Shown piece by piece: positions 1 through 7,364 of a stretch of DNA of 13,149 bases. The translations under genes were made by a program, and so were the position numbers. A model generated the notes under the pieces. The model worked only from the letters and a program-made list of their open reading frames with translations. It was not told the origin of the DNA and ran no database searches. The stretch comes from Burkholderiales bacterium (GTDB lineage: Bacteria > Pseudomonadota > Gammaproteobacteria > Burkholderiales > Casimicrobiaceae): the NCBI GenBank assembly GCA_031275075.1, contig JAISPI010000063.1, positions 1 to 13,149 on the forward strand. The letters run 5' to 3'. Position 1 is the stretch's first letter. Each line of letters opens with the position of its first letter.

Positions 1-465
1 CTCATTGCTTACGATGGTTCGCAAGCCAGCCGTTACGCGCTCGATGAATGTCTGATGTTTGACCCACGCGATGCCGAGATTCATATCGTGGCGGTGATTC
101 ATGATTTGGCGGTGTACACGCTGGCCGGCGAATACGTGCCGGCGCTGGCGTTCGAACAGGACACCAAGCTCGCCGAAAGGGATCTCGAAGCAGCACAACT
201 GTATTTGGCGGCACATGGTTTGCCGGCGCGTACACATGCCGCGACAGGCGATCCGATCGAGGTCATCTCCAAGCTTATCAAGGAACTCGATATTGATTTG
301 CTGATTCTAGGACACAAGCGCGAGCAGAACTTCGCGGCGCGCTGGTGGAAAGGTTCGACTGGCTTTGGCCTGATGGATCGGGTGCATTGCAGTATCTTGA
401 TAGCGCGTGGCGAAGACGCGGAGAAGAAGGACGACACGGCGGAGACGCAGCCATCACAGCCATAG
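1..465 (+). CDS. Universal stress protein (UspA family), 5' end missing
   Basis: The open frame runs from the first base of the window (frame 1, LIAYDGSQASRYALDE...) to the TAG at 463-465, so the start codon lies outside; about 154 residues are visible, near the usual length of a single-domain Usp. The YDGS near the N-terminus is the nucleotide-contacting Asp region of the family. The C-terminal half has the DLLILGHK strand and a GST...CSILIAR end, which is the Usp ATP-loop region. The canonical G-2x-G-9x-G-S/T loop is altered: the second Gly is Arg (GHKR) and the spacing to GS is one longer. The last 18 residues (GEDAEKKDD...) are a charged tail. Usp proteins are small cytoplasmic stress-response proteins; the specific role here cannot be told. 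Family assignment is secure; ATP binding is uncertain. Confidence 0.88.
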   Translation, partial: LIAYDGSQASRYALDECLMFDPRDAEIHIVAVIHDLAVYTLAGEYVPALAFEQDTKLAERDLEAAQLYLAAHGLPARTHAATGDPIEVISKLIKELDIDLLILGHKREQNFAARWWKGSTGFGLMDRVHCSILIARGEDAEKKDDTAETQPSQP

Positions 466-487
466 TTGACGTTGTGATATTGCCGAT

Positions 488-509
488 GCGCCGCCTTTTG
501 AGGCGGCGC
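488..509 (+). terminator. Hairpin after the usp gene, possible terminator
   Basis: A perfect 8-bp GC-rich stem (GCGCCGCC, 488-495, with GGCGGCGC, 502-509) closes a 6-nt loop TTTTGA, 22 nt after the usp stop codon. No run of T follows, so it is not a textbook intrinsic terminator. It may stop transcription weakly or protect the 3' end. The rest of the 206-bp gap before valS holds a C6T6 tract and the promoter candidate listed next. Confidence 0.45.
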
Positions 510-624
510 TGTCGTTGGAGCGGCTGCCGTAGGAGCTGGTATTTGTTGTTTAAGTGTTTACGTTTCTGCGCACCCCCCTTTTTTCCTTCTACCGCAAGCG
601 GGCATGGGACGTTAGGGTATCCGC

Positions 625-630
625 TATAAT
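625..630 (+). promoter_or_regulatory. Candidate -10 box for valS
   Basis: A perfect TATAAT lies 41 nt before the valS start codon and would give a leader of about 35 nt. No hexamer resembling TTGACA is found 15-18 bp upstream, and there is no TG of an extended -10, so this is a partial promoter call. No T-box or other leader structure is seen. The nearest purine-rich stretch to the start codon (GGAA, 652-655) is about 16 nt away, so the Shine-Dalgarno is weak or absent. Confidence 0.4.
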
Positions 631-671
631 TCTATATTTGGCTTTCTATTCGGAATCCTTCCAAAAACACT

Positions 672-3503
672 ATGACGCTCGCTAAAAGTTTCGACCCGGC
701 GGAGATTGAACGCCGCTGGTATCTGCAATGGGAGGTCTCCGGCTATTTCAAGGCCGGTGTGGACGCGACGAAACCTGAGGATGCCTCGTTCTGCATTTTG
801 TTGCCGCCGCCGAATGTCACCGGCACGCTGCACATGGGGCACGGTTTTCAGCAAACGATCATGGACGCGCTGGTTCGCTACCATCGAATGCTCGGGATCA
901 ATACGCTGTGGCAGCCGGGTACCGATCACGCCGGTATCGCCACGCAGATGGTGGTGGAGCGACAACTCGAAGCGCAAGGTGCGTCGCGGCATGGCCTTGG
1001 CCGCGAGGCGTTTGTCGAGAAGGTGTGGGAATGGAAAGAGATTTCCGGTAATACCATCACGCAGCAAATGCGGCGTTTGGGCACATCGCCCGACTGGAGC
1101 CGCGAACGTTTCACGATGGACGCGGGGTTGTCGAAGACGGTTACCGAAACGTTCGTGCGTCTGTACAACGAAGGTTTGATTTATCGCGGCAAGCGGCTGG
1201 TGAATTGGGATCCGGTGTTAGGAACGGCAGTGTCCGATCTCGAAGTGGCGCAGGATGAGGAAGACGGTTTTCTGTGGCACATCACTTATCCGTTCACGGA
1301 TGGGCCGATCAATGGCATGAGAGGGTTGACGGTCGCAACGACGCGACCGGAAACGATGCTGGGCGACGTGGCGGTGATGGTGCATCCCGAAGATGAGCGC
1401 TATCAGGCGCTGGTCGGCAAAACGGTGGAACTGCCGCTGACCGGCCGCCGGATTCCGATCATCGCCGACGATTATGTTGATCGTGAATTCGGCACTGGCT
1501 GCGTCAAAGTGACGCCGGCGCACGATTTCAACGACTATGCGGTGGGGCAACGTCACCAGTTACCGCAGATCAGCATATTGACGCTGGATGCCAAAATCAG
1601 CGAGGCAGCGCCGGAGCGATACCGCGGACTCGATCGCTTTGAAGCGCGTAAACAAGTTGTCGCCGATCTCGAAGCGCAAGGGGTTCTGGAGAAGGTCGAA
1701 CCGCACAAGTTGAAAGTGCCGCGCGGCGACCGTACGCATACAGTGATCGAACCGATGCTGACCGATCAATGGTTTGTCGCGGTCAACAAGCCGGGTCATC
1801 ACGGCAAAACGATTGCGCAGGAAGCGATTGAAGTGGTTGAGTCCGGCGAAATCCGCTTCGTGCCGGAAAGCTGGGTCAATACCTACTACGCCTGGATGCG
1901 TAACTTGCAAGACTGGTGCATCTCGCGGCAATTGTGGTGGGGACATCAGATTCCCGCCTGGTACGGTGACGATGGCCGTTGTTGGGTGGCGCACGATGAA
2001 GACGAAGCGCGGTCGCTGGCGGCGAAAGAAAACTATTGCGGCGCGTTGACGCGCGATCCTGATGTGCTCGATACTTGGTATTCGTCGGCATTGTGGCCGT
2101 TTTCGACGCTTGACTGGACGCCGGAGTGGCCGCAGCAGTCCAATCCGGTCATCGACCGCTATCTGCCGTCAACGGTGCTTGTCACTGGTTTCGACATCAT
2201 TTTCTTCTGGGTCGCGCGGATGGTGATGATGACGTGGCACCTCACCGGCAAGATTCCATTTCGGCATGTGTATGTGACCGGGCTGATCCGCGACGCCGAA
2301 GGCCAGAAGATGAGCAAGTCGAAGGGCAACGTACTTGATCCGATTGACTTGATCGACGGCATCGGCCTCGAAGAATTGGTGAAAAAGCGCACGAACGGGC
2401 TGATGAATCCAAAAGACGCGGCGAAGATCGAAAAGCGAACGCGCAGAGAATTTCCAGAGGGAATTCCCGCTTTCGGCACTGATGCGCTGCGTTTCACTTT
2501 TGCCAGTCTGGCGAGTCCGGGGCGCGACATCAAATTCGATATGCAGCGCTGCGAAGGTTACCGCAATTTTTGCAATAAATTGTGGAACGCTACCCGCTTC
2601 GTATTAATGAATTGCGAAGGCAAAGATTGCGGCTTGCAAAGTCGTCACAAACCGGGCGATGGCACGATTGAATTTTCATTCGTTGATCGCTGGATGAAAA
2701 GCCGGTTGCAGCGTGCCGAAGCCGAAGTCGCTCAACATTTCGCTGCTTACCGACCTGACCTGATCGCACGCACGGTTTATGAGTTGGTGTGGGACGAATA
2801 TTGCGACTGGTACGTCGAGTTGGCAAAAGTGCAATTAAATCAGGGTACCGAAGCACAACAACGTGGTACACGCCGTACGCTGGTGCGAACGCTGGAAACC
2901 ATCTTGCGGCTGGCGCATCCGTTGATTCCGTTCATCACGGAAGAGTTGTGGCAAACGGTGGCGCCAATGGCGCATCGCAAGACAACCGATTTCATCGGCA
3001 CGGCGCCATATCCGGTGTGCGATTTGAAAATTCTCGACGAGGCGAGCGAAGCGAAGGTCGCGCATCTGAAGGAAATGATCAACGCCTGCCGCAGTTTGCG
3101 CTCGGAGATGAATTTGTCGCCGGCGCAAAAAGTGCCATTGCTGGTGGCGGGCGATCCGGCAGTCGTCGACGCGTATGCGCCGTATTTGGCGGCGTTGGCA
3201 AGGCTCTCCGAGGTGAAAGCGGTTGGTGCCGAATTACCCGCATCGCCGGCGCCAGTACAAGTGGTCGGCGATTTTCGGATGATGTTGAAGATCGAAATCG
3301 ACGTGGCCGCTGAACGCGAACGTCTGCAAAAAGAAATCGCCCGTCTGGAAGGGGAGATCGGCAAGGCGCAAAGCAAACTCGGTAATGAAAGTTTTGTCGC
3401 GCGGGCGCCGCAGGCCGTCGTCGAACAGGAAAAAGAACGCCTCACAGCATTCAAGGCGACGCTGGACAAAGTGCGGCAGCAAAGTGCGGCATTGAATGGC
3501 TGA
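672..3503 (+). CDS. valS: Valyl-tRNA synthetase
   Basis: Class I aminoacyl-tRNA synthetase that charges tRNA-Val with valine in the cytoplasm, using ATP, and edits misactivated threonine. The 943 residues match the usual length (about 950 in E. coli). Visible landmarks: PPPNVTG followed by the HIGH-type signature HMGH at residues 54-57; the WQPGTDHAGIATQ segment; the CP1 editing domain (about 190-340, with RPETMLGDVAVMVHPED); CISRQLWWGHQIPAW leading back into the catalytic core; the KMSKS loop at 546-550; the alpha-helical anticodon-binding domain; and a C-terminal coiled-coil arm from about residue 877 (AERERLQKEIARLEGE). The ATG at 672 fits the family N-terminus (AKSFDPAEIERRWY), though its Shine-Dalgarno is poor. 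It is probably transcribed alone; its 3' end faces bepA. Confidence 0.98.
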   Translation: MTLAKSFDPAEIERRWYLQWEVSGYFKAGVDATKPEDASFCILLPPPNVTGTLHMGHGFQQTIMDALVRYHRMLGINTLWQPGTDHAGIATQMVVERQLEAQGASRHGLGREAFVEKVWEWKEISGNTITQQMRRLGTSPDWSRERFTMDAGLSKTVTETFVRLYNEGLIYRGKRLVNWDPVLGTAVSDLEVAQDEEDGFLWHITYPFTDGPINGMRGLTVATTRPETMLGDVAVMVHPEDERYQALVGKTVELPLTGRRIPIIADDYVDREFGTGCVKVTPAHDFNDYAVGQRHQLPQISILTLDAKISEAAPERYRGLDRFEARKQVVADLEAQGVLEKVEPHKLKVPRGDRTHTVIEPMLTDQWFVAVNKPGHHGKTIAQEAIEVVESGEIRFVPESWVNTYYAWMRNLQDWCISRQLWWGHQIPAWYGDDGRCWVAHDEDEARSLAAKENYCGALTRDPDVLDTWYSSALWPFSTLDWTPEWPQQSNPVIDRYLPSTVLVTGFDIIFFWVARMVMMTWHLTGKIPFRHVYVTGLIRDAEGQKMSKSKGNVLDPIDLIDGIGLEELVKKRTNGLMNPKDAAKIEKRTRREFPEGIPAFGTDALRFTFASLASPGRDIKFDMQRCEGYRNFCNKLWNATRFVLMNCEGKDCGLQSRHKPGDGTIEFSFVDRWMKSRLQRAEAEVAQHFAAYRPDLIARTVYELVWDEYCDWYVELAKVQLNQGTEAQQRGTRRTLVRTLETILRLAHPLIPFITEELWQTVAPMAHRKTTDFIGTAPYPVCDLKILDEASEAKVAHLKEMINACRSLRSEMNLSPAQKVPLLVAGDPAVVDAYAPYLAALARLSEVKAVGAELPASPAPVQVVGDFRMMLKIEIDVAAERERLQKEIARLEGEIGKAQSKLGNESFVARAPQAVVEQEKERLTAFKATLDKVRQQSAALNG

Positions 3504-3538
3504 AATAAGCGGTTGAAAAAAGCGGCTGAAATGTTTTC

Positions 3539-3578
3539 ACCGCAAAGAACGCAGAGCAATCTTTGTGTTTTTTGCGGT
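3539..3578. terminator. Long inverted repeat between convergent valS and bepA
   Basis: Positions 3539-3556 and 3561-3578 form an 18-bp stem (15 Watson-Crick pairs and 3 G-T pairs) around the 4-nt loop CAAT. It starts 36 nt after the valS stop and ends 9 nt from the bepA stop. The position suggests a bidirectional terminator. There is no clean T-tract outside the stem on either strand, and the CGCAAAGAA/CGCAGAGCAA pattern resembles dispersed palindromic repeats of proteobacterial genomes, so a repeat element that also ends transcription is an equally good reading. Confidence 0.6.
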
Positions 3579-3586
3579 TAATGCCG

Positions 3587-5140
3587 TCAGTTTCTCCCCA
3601 GCGTCTTGTTGTGTTCGCGCAGTTCTGCCTGCATTTCCCGCTTCCGGCTTTCGAGCGCCGATTTTTCTTGAAAAGTGGCGTCCTTTTCGTTTTTGAGTGC
3701 CAGATCGAATTGTTCGATGGCCGCTTGGGGGCTGCCCAGCCAAGCGTAGTATTCGCCCTGATAAGCGTGCTCTTTGAAGGGGCGTTTTAATTTCGCGTAG
3801 GCGCTTGCCGCTTTTTGGTACAACGGGCCTTCATTGGGAAAACGGGCGATCTGCCTTTCGAGAAAGTCAACGGCTTTCTGGTTTTGGCCGGCGCGGATCA
3901 GCGCCTCCGGATAATCGTAGATCAACTGTTTTTTGTTGGGGTAGCGTTCGACGGCTTTTCCGAAACGGGCAATGGCGCCGTCGAGGTCTCCCGATTCCAT
4001 CATGATGTGACCGGCCATCGCGTCGAGCATCGGATGCTGCAATTCTTTATCGAGTCCGGCGATTTCTTTTTTGGCGCGGTCGTAATCCTTGGCGCGCAAC
4101 AGAGAGGCGGCAAGACCGTAATGCATGGCGCTTTCGTTGTTGAACTTGCGTTCGCGCAACGCCTCTTCAAAAAAAGCAACCGCTTCTCTCGGCGTACCAA
4201 GATAGCTTTGCAGTAAAGCCCGAACCAGATGAAAGTCGATGCTGTCGACAACTTGTCTGTACGAAACCCCTTCAGCGCGAGCTTGCGCTTCGGCGATCCG
4301 TTCGGTGGTAATCGGGTGAGTGCGCAAGTAGGACGGCGCATTGCCGTCGGCGAAGCGGCTGGAACGCAGTAGCCGCGTCATGAAAACAGCAGAAGCCGTG
4401 GCGTCGAAGCCGGCGGCGCGCAATCGCTGGAAGCCGATACGGTCGGCTTCGTATTCATGTTCGCGGGTGTAATTGATTTGCGACTGTATCGCCAGCGCCT
4501 GAGCCGAAGCGACGGCAGCGCCAATCACTTGGCCGCTTGACGACGAGTTTGATTGGGAGGCGGCCACCGCAACGGCAAGCGCCGCCAGTGTCAACAGCAA
4601 CGCATCTTTTTGACCGCTGGCCATTCGCGTCAAGTGGCGCTGGGTGACATGGGTGATTTCATGCGCCAGCACGCTCGCCAGTTCCGATTCGCTTTGCGTG
4701 AGCAGGATCAGTCCGGTATTGACGCCGATATAGCCGCCGGGCAGGGCAAAGGCATTGATGCTTGGGTCAGGAACGGCGAAAAACTCGAAATCCTGCCGCG
4801 TGTCGTTGCCGGCAGCCACCAGTTTATGCCCGAGCGAGTCCAGATAATCGTTGACTTCGGGATCGTTCATGTAGGCGCCGGCCGCGCGCAGTTCACGGAC
4901 GATGGATTCGCCGAGTTTGCGTTCCTGGGCCGGCGACAGGATTTGCTGAGAAGCGTCGCCGAGTTCCGGTAAATTATAAATATTTTGCGCTGTCGCCAGC
5001 GGTGGCAAAATCGTGGCAAATGTCAACGTGGCGCACAACCAGACACACGTCCATGTACGCCATTGCCGACCGCCGTTATGTCCGGTACGGTGGTGTGGCG
5101 GCTTACGCGGGGGCGGCAGGGCGTTCTGAGATGGGGGCAT
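3587..5140 (-). CDS. bepA: BepA-like periplasmic M48 metalloprotease with TPR domain
   Basis: Zinc metalloprotease and chaperone-like protein; the family member BepA (YfgC) of E. coli helps assemble outer-membrane proteins such as LptD and degrades stalled ones. The 517 residues begin with a long basic n-region (1-28), a hydrophobic stretch (about 30-49) and a likely signal-peptidase site after LATA (residue 51), placing it in the periplasm. Zinc site: HEITH at 160-164 and the third ligand Glu231 in EYEADRIG. His275 in the THPITTERI segment matches the regulatory His of BepA. A hydrophobic Ala-rich loop with SNSSSS (about 180-215) follows the active-site helix. The C-terminal part (about 320-500) is TPR-like helices. 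E. coli BepA is about 30 residues shorter, mainly from the longer N-terminus here. The ATG at 5138-5140 has no obvious Shine-Dalgarno. Convergent with valS, divergent from moaC. Confidence 0.85.
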   Translation of the reverse strand: MPPSQNALPPPRKPPHHRTGHNGGRQWRTWTCVWLCATLTFATILPPLATAQNIYNLPELGDASQQILSPAQERKLGESIVRELRAAGAYMNDPEVNDYLDSLGHKLVAAGNDTRQDFEFFAVPDPSINAFALPGGYIGVNTGLILLTQSESELASVLAHEITHVTQRHLTRMASGQKDALLLTLAALAVAVAASQSNSSSSGQVIGAAVASAQALAIQSQINYTREHEYEADRIGFQRLRAAGFDATASAVFMTRLLRSSRFADGNAPSYLRTHPITTERIAEAQARAEGVSYRQVVDSIDFHLVRALLQSYLGTPREAVAFFEEALRERKFNNESAMHYGLAASLLRAKDYDRAKKEIAGLDKELQHPMLDAMAGHIMMESGDLDGAIARFGKAVERYPNKKQLIYDYPEALIRAGQNQKAVDFLERQIARFPNEGPLYQKAASAYAKLKRPFKEHAYQGEYYAWLGSPQAAIEQFDLALKNEKDATFQEKSALESRKREMQAELREHNKTLGRN

Positions 5141-5300
5141 GGGTGTACGATGAACGGATCGGTTGTCGCGAACAATGCTAAGATGCGCAGCGTTGTTCTA
5201 CGATAATTGTTTATTGTCCCGTGCTTTTCATGTCGGTGCAATCGGGACAACTTCTGATTTTACGATCTTTGACGCTTTGATTTTCCAGGTGGGAGAACCT
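5141..5300. promoter_or_regulatory. Divergent intergenic region of bepA and moaC
   Basis: These 160 bp separate two divergent start codons, so they should hold the promoters of both bepA and the moaC-cysE pair. The best hexamer I find is GATAAT (5202-5207, + strand), but with no matching -35. On the minus strand TTGCAC and GACAAT are 17 bp apart (5217-5245 region), with poor matches. I see no convincing operator or molybdenum-cofactor riboswitch fold. The region ends with the strong Shine-Dalgarno AGGTGGGAG (5288-5294) of moaC. Confidence 0.4.
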
Positions 5301-5804
5301 ATGATTTCTTCGACAATCCAATCACCATTGACCCATTTTGATGCCGGCGGGCAGGCGCATATGGTCGATGTGGCTGCCAAGGAGGTGACGCTACGGGTGG
5401 CACGCGCCGGTGGTCGAATCATGATGGCGCCGGCGACGCTGGCTTTGATACGCGATGGCAATGCCAAAAAAGGCGATGTGCTCGGAATCGCGCGAATTGC
5501 GGCGATCCAGGCATCGAAGCAGACGGCGCATTTGATCCCATTGTGCCATCCGTTACCGCTGACGCGGGTAGCGGTGGCGTTCGAAATCGATGAAGCAGCG
5601 GGCGCGGTGGGTATTGAAGTCACGGCCGAGACATTGGCGCGTACCGGTGTCGAAATGGAGGCGCTGACGGCGGTGGCGGCGGGGCTGCTGACCATCTACG
5701 ATATGTGCAAAGCGGCGGATCGCGGTATGCGTATCGGCGACATCCGCTTGCTTGAGAAAAAAGGCGGAAAATCCGGCCATTTCAAGGCCGAGGGAGAAGC
5801 GTGA
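5301..5804 (+). CDS. moaC: Cyclic pyranopterin monophosphate synthase (molybdenum cofactor)
   Basis: MoaC converts 3',8-cyclo-7,8-dihydro-GTP, made by the radical SAM enzyme MoaA, into cyclic pyranopterin monophosphate in molybdenum-cofactor synthesis. The start at 5301 is chosen because AGGTGGGAG stands 6 nt upstream and the protein then begins shortly before the conserved THFDAGGQAHMVDVAAKEVT region; this gives 167 residues, against 161 in E. coli. Conserved elements: HMVDV (20-24), LIPLCHPLPL (78-87), and VEMEALTAV...IYDMCKAADRGM with Asp134 and Lys137 matching the catalytic Asp128/Lys131 of E. coli MoaC. No other moa gene is in the window, so it is separated from the rest of its pathway. 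Its stop codon is one base before the cysE start, indicating a shared transcript. Confidence 0.96.
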   Translation: MISSTIQSPLTHFDAGGQAHMVDVAAKEVTLRVARAGGRIMMAPATLALIRDGNAKKGDVLGIARIAAIQASKQTAHLIPLCHPLPLTRVAVAFEIDEAAGAVGIEVTAETLARTGVEMEALTAVAAGLLTIYDMCKAADRGMRIGDIRLLEKKGGKSGHFKAEGEA

Positions 5805-5805
5805 C

Positions 5806-6579
5806 GTGTTCAAATACGTACGGGAAGACATCAAGGCGATTTTCGAGCGAGATCCGGCGGCGCGTAGCAGTTGGGAAATCCTGACCTGCTATCCGGGAGT
5901 GCATGCGCTGATTTTTCATCGGCTGCTGGCGGGGCCGTGCTGGCGGCTTGGGTTACGCTGGCTGGCGCGCTGGTTTTCAACGATAGCGCGCTGGATGACT
6001 GGCATCGAAATTCATCCGGGCGCGACCATTGGCCGACGCGTGTTCATCGACCACGGGATGGGGGTCGTGATCGGCGAGACTGCCGAGATCGGCGACGACT
6101 GTACGCTGTACCACGGTGTGACGCTGGGCGGCACGTCGTGGAACAAGGGCAAACGTCACCCGACGCTGGGGACTGGTGTGGTCGTTGGGGCCGGTGCCAA
6201 AATCCTTGGGCCAATCCTGATCGGCAATGACGCGAGAATCGGTTCCAATGCTGTGGTAGTGCGCGAGGTGCCGCCGGGCGCGACGGCTGTTGGCATTCCC
6301 GCCCGCATTCTGGCAAAGGACGATGAGCAGAAAAAGGAAGTAAAGCCGGAAACGCCAGTTGGAACGGGGACGATGCATTTCTCGGCTTATGCTGTATCGC
6401 GCGACATGAACGATCCTGTTGTGCTGGCGTTGCACCAATTGTTCGACCATGTTGCCAAAACGGAAGAACGCTTGGCGGCGGTTGCCGAACACTTGCGCGG
6501 GCAGGGGTTCGATTGTGGGGCGACCGGTCAGACGAAAGAACCGCTGGATGCGGCCTCTCTGGACAAGATGCTGGAATGA
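5806..6579 (+). CDS. cysE: Serine O-acetyltransferase, short type
   Basis: Transfers acetyl from acetyl-CoA to serine, giving O-acetylserine for cysteine synthesis. The GTG at 5806 is chosen as start: it is one base after the moaC stop, has GGGAG 9 nt upstream (5792-5796), and yields the family N-terminus FKYVREDIKAIFERDPAARS. A longer frame from 5752 would only overlap moaC. The 257 residues have a short N-terminal helical part (SWEILTCYPGVHAL), then a left-handed beta-helix of hexapeptide repeats (about 66-180). His83 in IDHGMG and His118 in KRHPT are the expected active-site histidines; the Asp partner of the E. coli dyad is Glu68 here, as I recall for B. subtilis CysE. A linker (about 184-205), FSAY...DMNDPV and a probable coiled coil (LFDHVAKTEERLAAVAEHL) follow. 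The protein ends LDKMLE, without the terminal Ile that docks into CysK. It precedes the isc operon and supplies its sulfur source. Confidence 0.95.
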   Translation: MFKYVREDIKAIFERDPAARSSWEILTCYPGVHALIFHRLLAGPCWRLGLRWLARWFSTIARWMTGIEIHPGATIGRRVFIDHGMGVVIGETAEIGDDCTLYHGVTLGGTSWNKGKRHPTLGTGVVVGAGAKILGPILIGNDARIGSNAVVVREVPPGATAVGIPARILAKDDEQKKEVKPETPVGTGTMHFSAYAVSRDMNDPVVLALHQLFDHVAKTEERLAAVAEHLRGQGFDCGATGQTKEPLDAASLDKMLE

Positions 6580-6606
6580 ATTTTTTGTATTGGTGAGAAC
6601 GAAAAA

Positions 6607-6636
6607 GTAGTTGACTAAAGTTGTTGGTTATAATAG
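6607..6636 (+). promoter_or_regulatory. IscR type-1 box overlapping the isc operon promoter
   Basis: Compared with the 25-bp type-1 consensus as I recall it from E. coli (ATASYYGACTRWWWYAGTCRRSTAT), bases 6607-6631 match at 20 of 25 positions; the left half GTAGTTGACT is almost perfect and the right half GTTGGTTAT weaker. A perfect TATAAT (6629-6634) overlaps its right edge. The only TTGACA-like hexamer, TTGACT (6611-6616), is inside the box and too close (12 bp) to serve as a normal -35. Binding of [2Fe-2S]-IscR here would cover the promoter, giving the autorepression known in E. coli. Confidence 0.75.
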
Positions 6637-6766
6637 TGTAACTGGTATTGGCTCTGCGGTTATTATTTTTAAACTGTAACCGGGCGGATCGATTCTGGTG
6701 GTGATGATCGACTTCGGTGTGGTTCATTCTTCCCGGTAGTTTCCAACGCTGGCTCGGAGAAATGAT
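6637..6766 (+). promoter_or_regulatory. Leader of iscR with possible stem-loops
   Basis: About 125 nt separate the predicted start site from the iscR ATG. A 6-bp stem CGGTTA/TAACCG (6657-6662, 6677-6682) and a longer-range pairing ACCGGG/CCCGGT (6679-6684, 6732-6737) share bases and could be alternative folds. The Shine-Dalgarno CGGAGA (6755-6760) sits 6 nt before the ATG. No known riboswitch class is recognised. Confidence 0.25.
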
Positions 6767-7255
6767 ATGCGTCTGACGACGAAAGGCCGTTTTGCGGTCA
6801 CAGCAGTTCTGGATGTTGCTCTTCATGGTGCCCACGGCCCAGTGACGTTAGCGGCGGTCTCTGAGCGGCAGAACATATCACTGTCGTATCTCGAACAGTT
6901 GTTTGGCAAATTACGACGCAGCGGTTTGGTCGAAAGTGTGCGCGGACCAGGCGGTGGTTACAATCTGACCAAGCCGCCGTCACAGATATCCGTGGCCGAC
7001 ATCATTTTTGCGGTCGATGAGCCGATTGATGCAACACGTTGCGGTGGTCGCGGCAACTGTCAGCACGAGCAGGAGCATTGCATGACGCACGATTTATGGA
7101 CGGGGCTGACTTCCCATATTTTCAAGTTCATCCACTCGATCACGCTGGAGCAGTTGGTGGTGCAACAGCAAAGCAAGGGCAAGTGCTGCGCATCTCCCGA
7201 GAAAGCAATTATCATTCAAAATTTGAGCGACGTGCGCGAACCGACACTGATTTAA
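6767..7255 (+). CDS. iscR: Iron-sulfur cluster regulator IscR
   Basis: Rrf2-family transcription factor that binds a [2Fe-2S] cluster; as holo-protein it represses isc genes at type-1 sites and thus balances cluster synthesis with demand. The 162 residues match E. coli IscR. The N-terminal winged helix-turn-helix covers MRLTTKGRFAVTAVLDVAL (1-19) to the wing motif RGPGGGYNL (59-67), with ISLSYLEQLF as recognition helix. Cluster ligands are Cys92, Cys98, Cys105 and His108. E. coli has Cys92, Cys98, Cys104 and His107, so there is one extra residue between the second and third cysteines (CQHEQEHC). A second cysteine pair, KCC (about 139-141), lies in the C-terminal tail. CGGAGA precedes the ATG. 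First gene of the isc operon, with an IscR box upstream. Confidence 0.97.
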   Translation: MRLTTKGRFAVTAVLDVALHGAHGPVTLAAVSERQNISLSYLEQLFGKLRRSGLVESVRGPGGGYNLTKPPSQISVADIIFAVDEPIDATRCGGRGNCQHEQEHCMTHDLWTGLTSHIFKFIHSITLEQLVVQQQSKGKCCASPEKAIIIQNLSDVREPTLI

Positions 7256-7296
7256 TGGCGCGGCGGCAAACGCCAGACATTTGGTATTGATAGACA

Positions 7297-7334
7297 CGAA
7301 CCATGCGTCTTGCCGTTCGAACGGATACGGTTTG
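7297..7334 (+). other. Possible stem-loop between iscR and iscS
   Basis: CGAACC (7297-7302) can pair with GGTTTG (7329-7334, one G-T pair), enclosing the 12-bp palindrome CCGTTCGAACGG (7313-7324), which itself folds as a 4-bp stem with a TCGA loop. It is in the 109-nt gap, the longest within the operon. In E. coli the same gap carries a structure that stabilises the iscR part of the mRNA; a similar role here is inference. Confidence 0.3.
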
Positions 7335-7364
7335 ACACGCGGTTTTCAACAGCGAAATAAAACC

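Noticed and set aside
2840..3559. 239-residue minus-strand frame opposite valS
   Set aside because: It is an antisense shadow of a well-conserved gene, Ser/Arg/Ala-rich with no recognisable domain.
5163..5300. Longer moaC starting at 5163
   Set aside because: The 46 added residues do not resemble MoaC, and the ATG at 5301 has a strong Shine-Dalgarno and family-length product.
5752..5805. Longer cysE starting inside moaC
   Set aside because: The extra residues are the out-of-frame moaC end; the GTG at 5806 gives the conserved N-terminus with a good ribosome-binding site.
6044..6835. 263-residue minus-strand frame opposite cysE and the iscR control region
   Set aside because: It lies antisense to conserved CysE and across the iscR promoter, with Pro/Arg/His-rich composition typical of shadow frames.
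7281..7364. Longer iscS, and a promoter TTGACA (7332-7337) with AATAAA 18 bp on
   Set aside because: The extension has no IscS similarity. The promoter would start transcription at or past the iscS ATG, and the -10 is poor.
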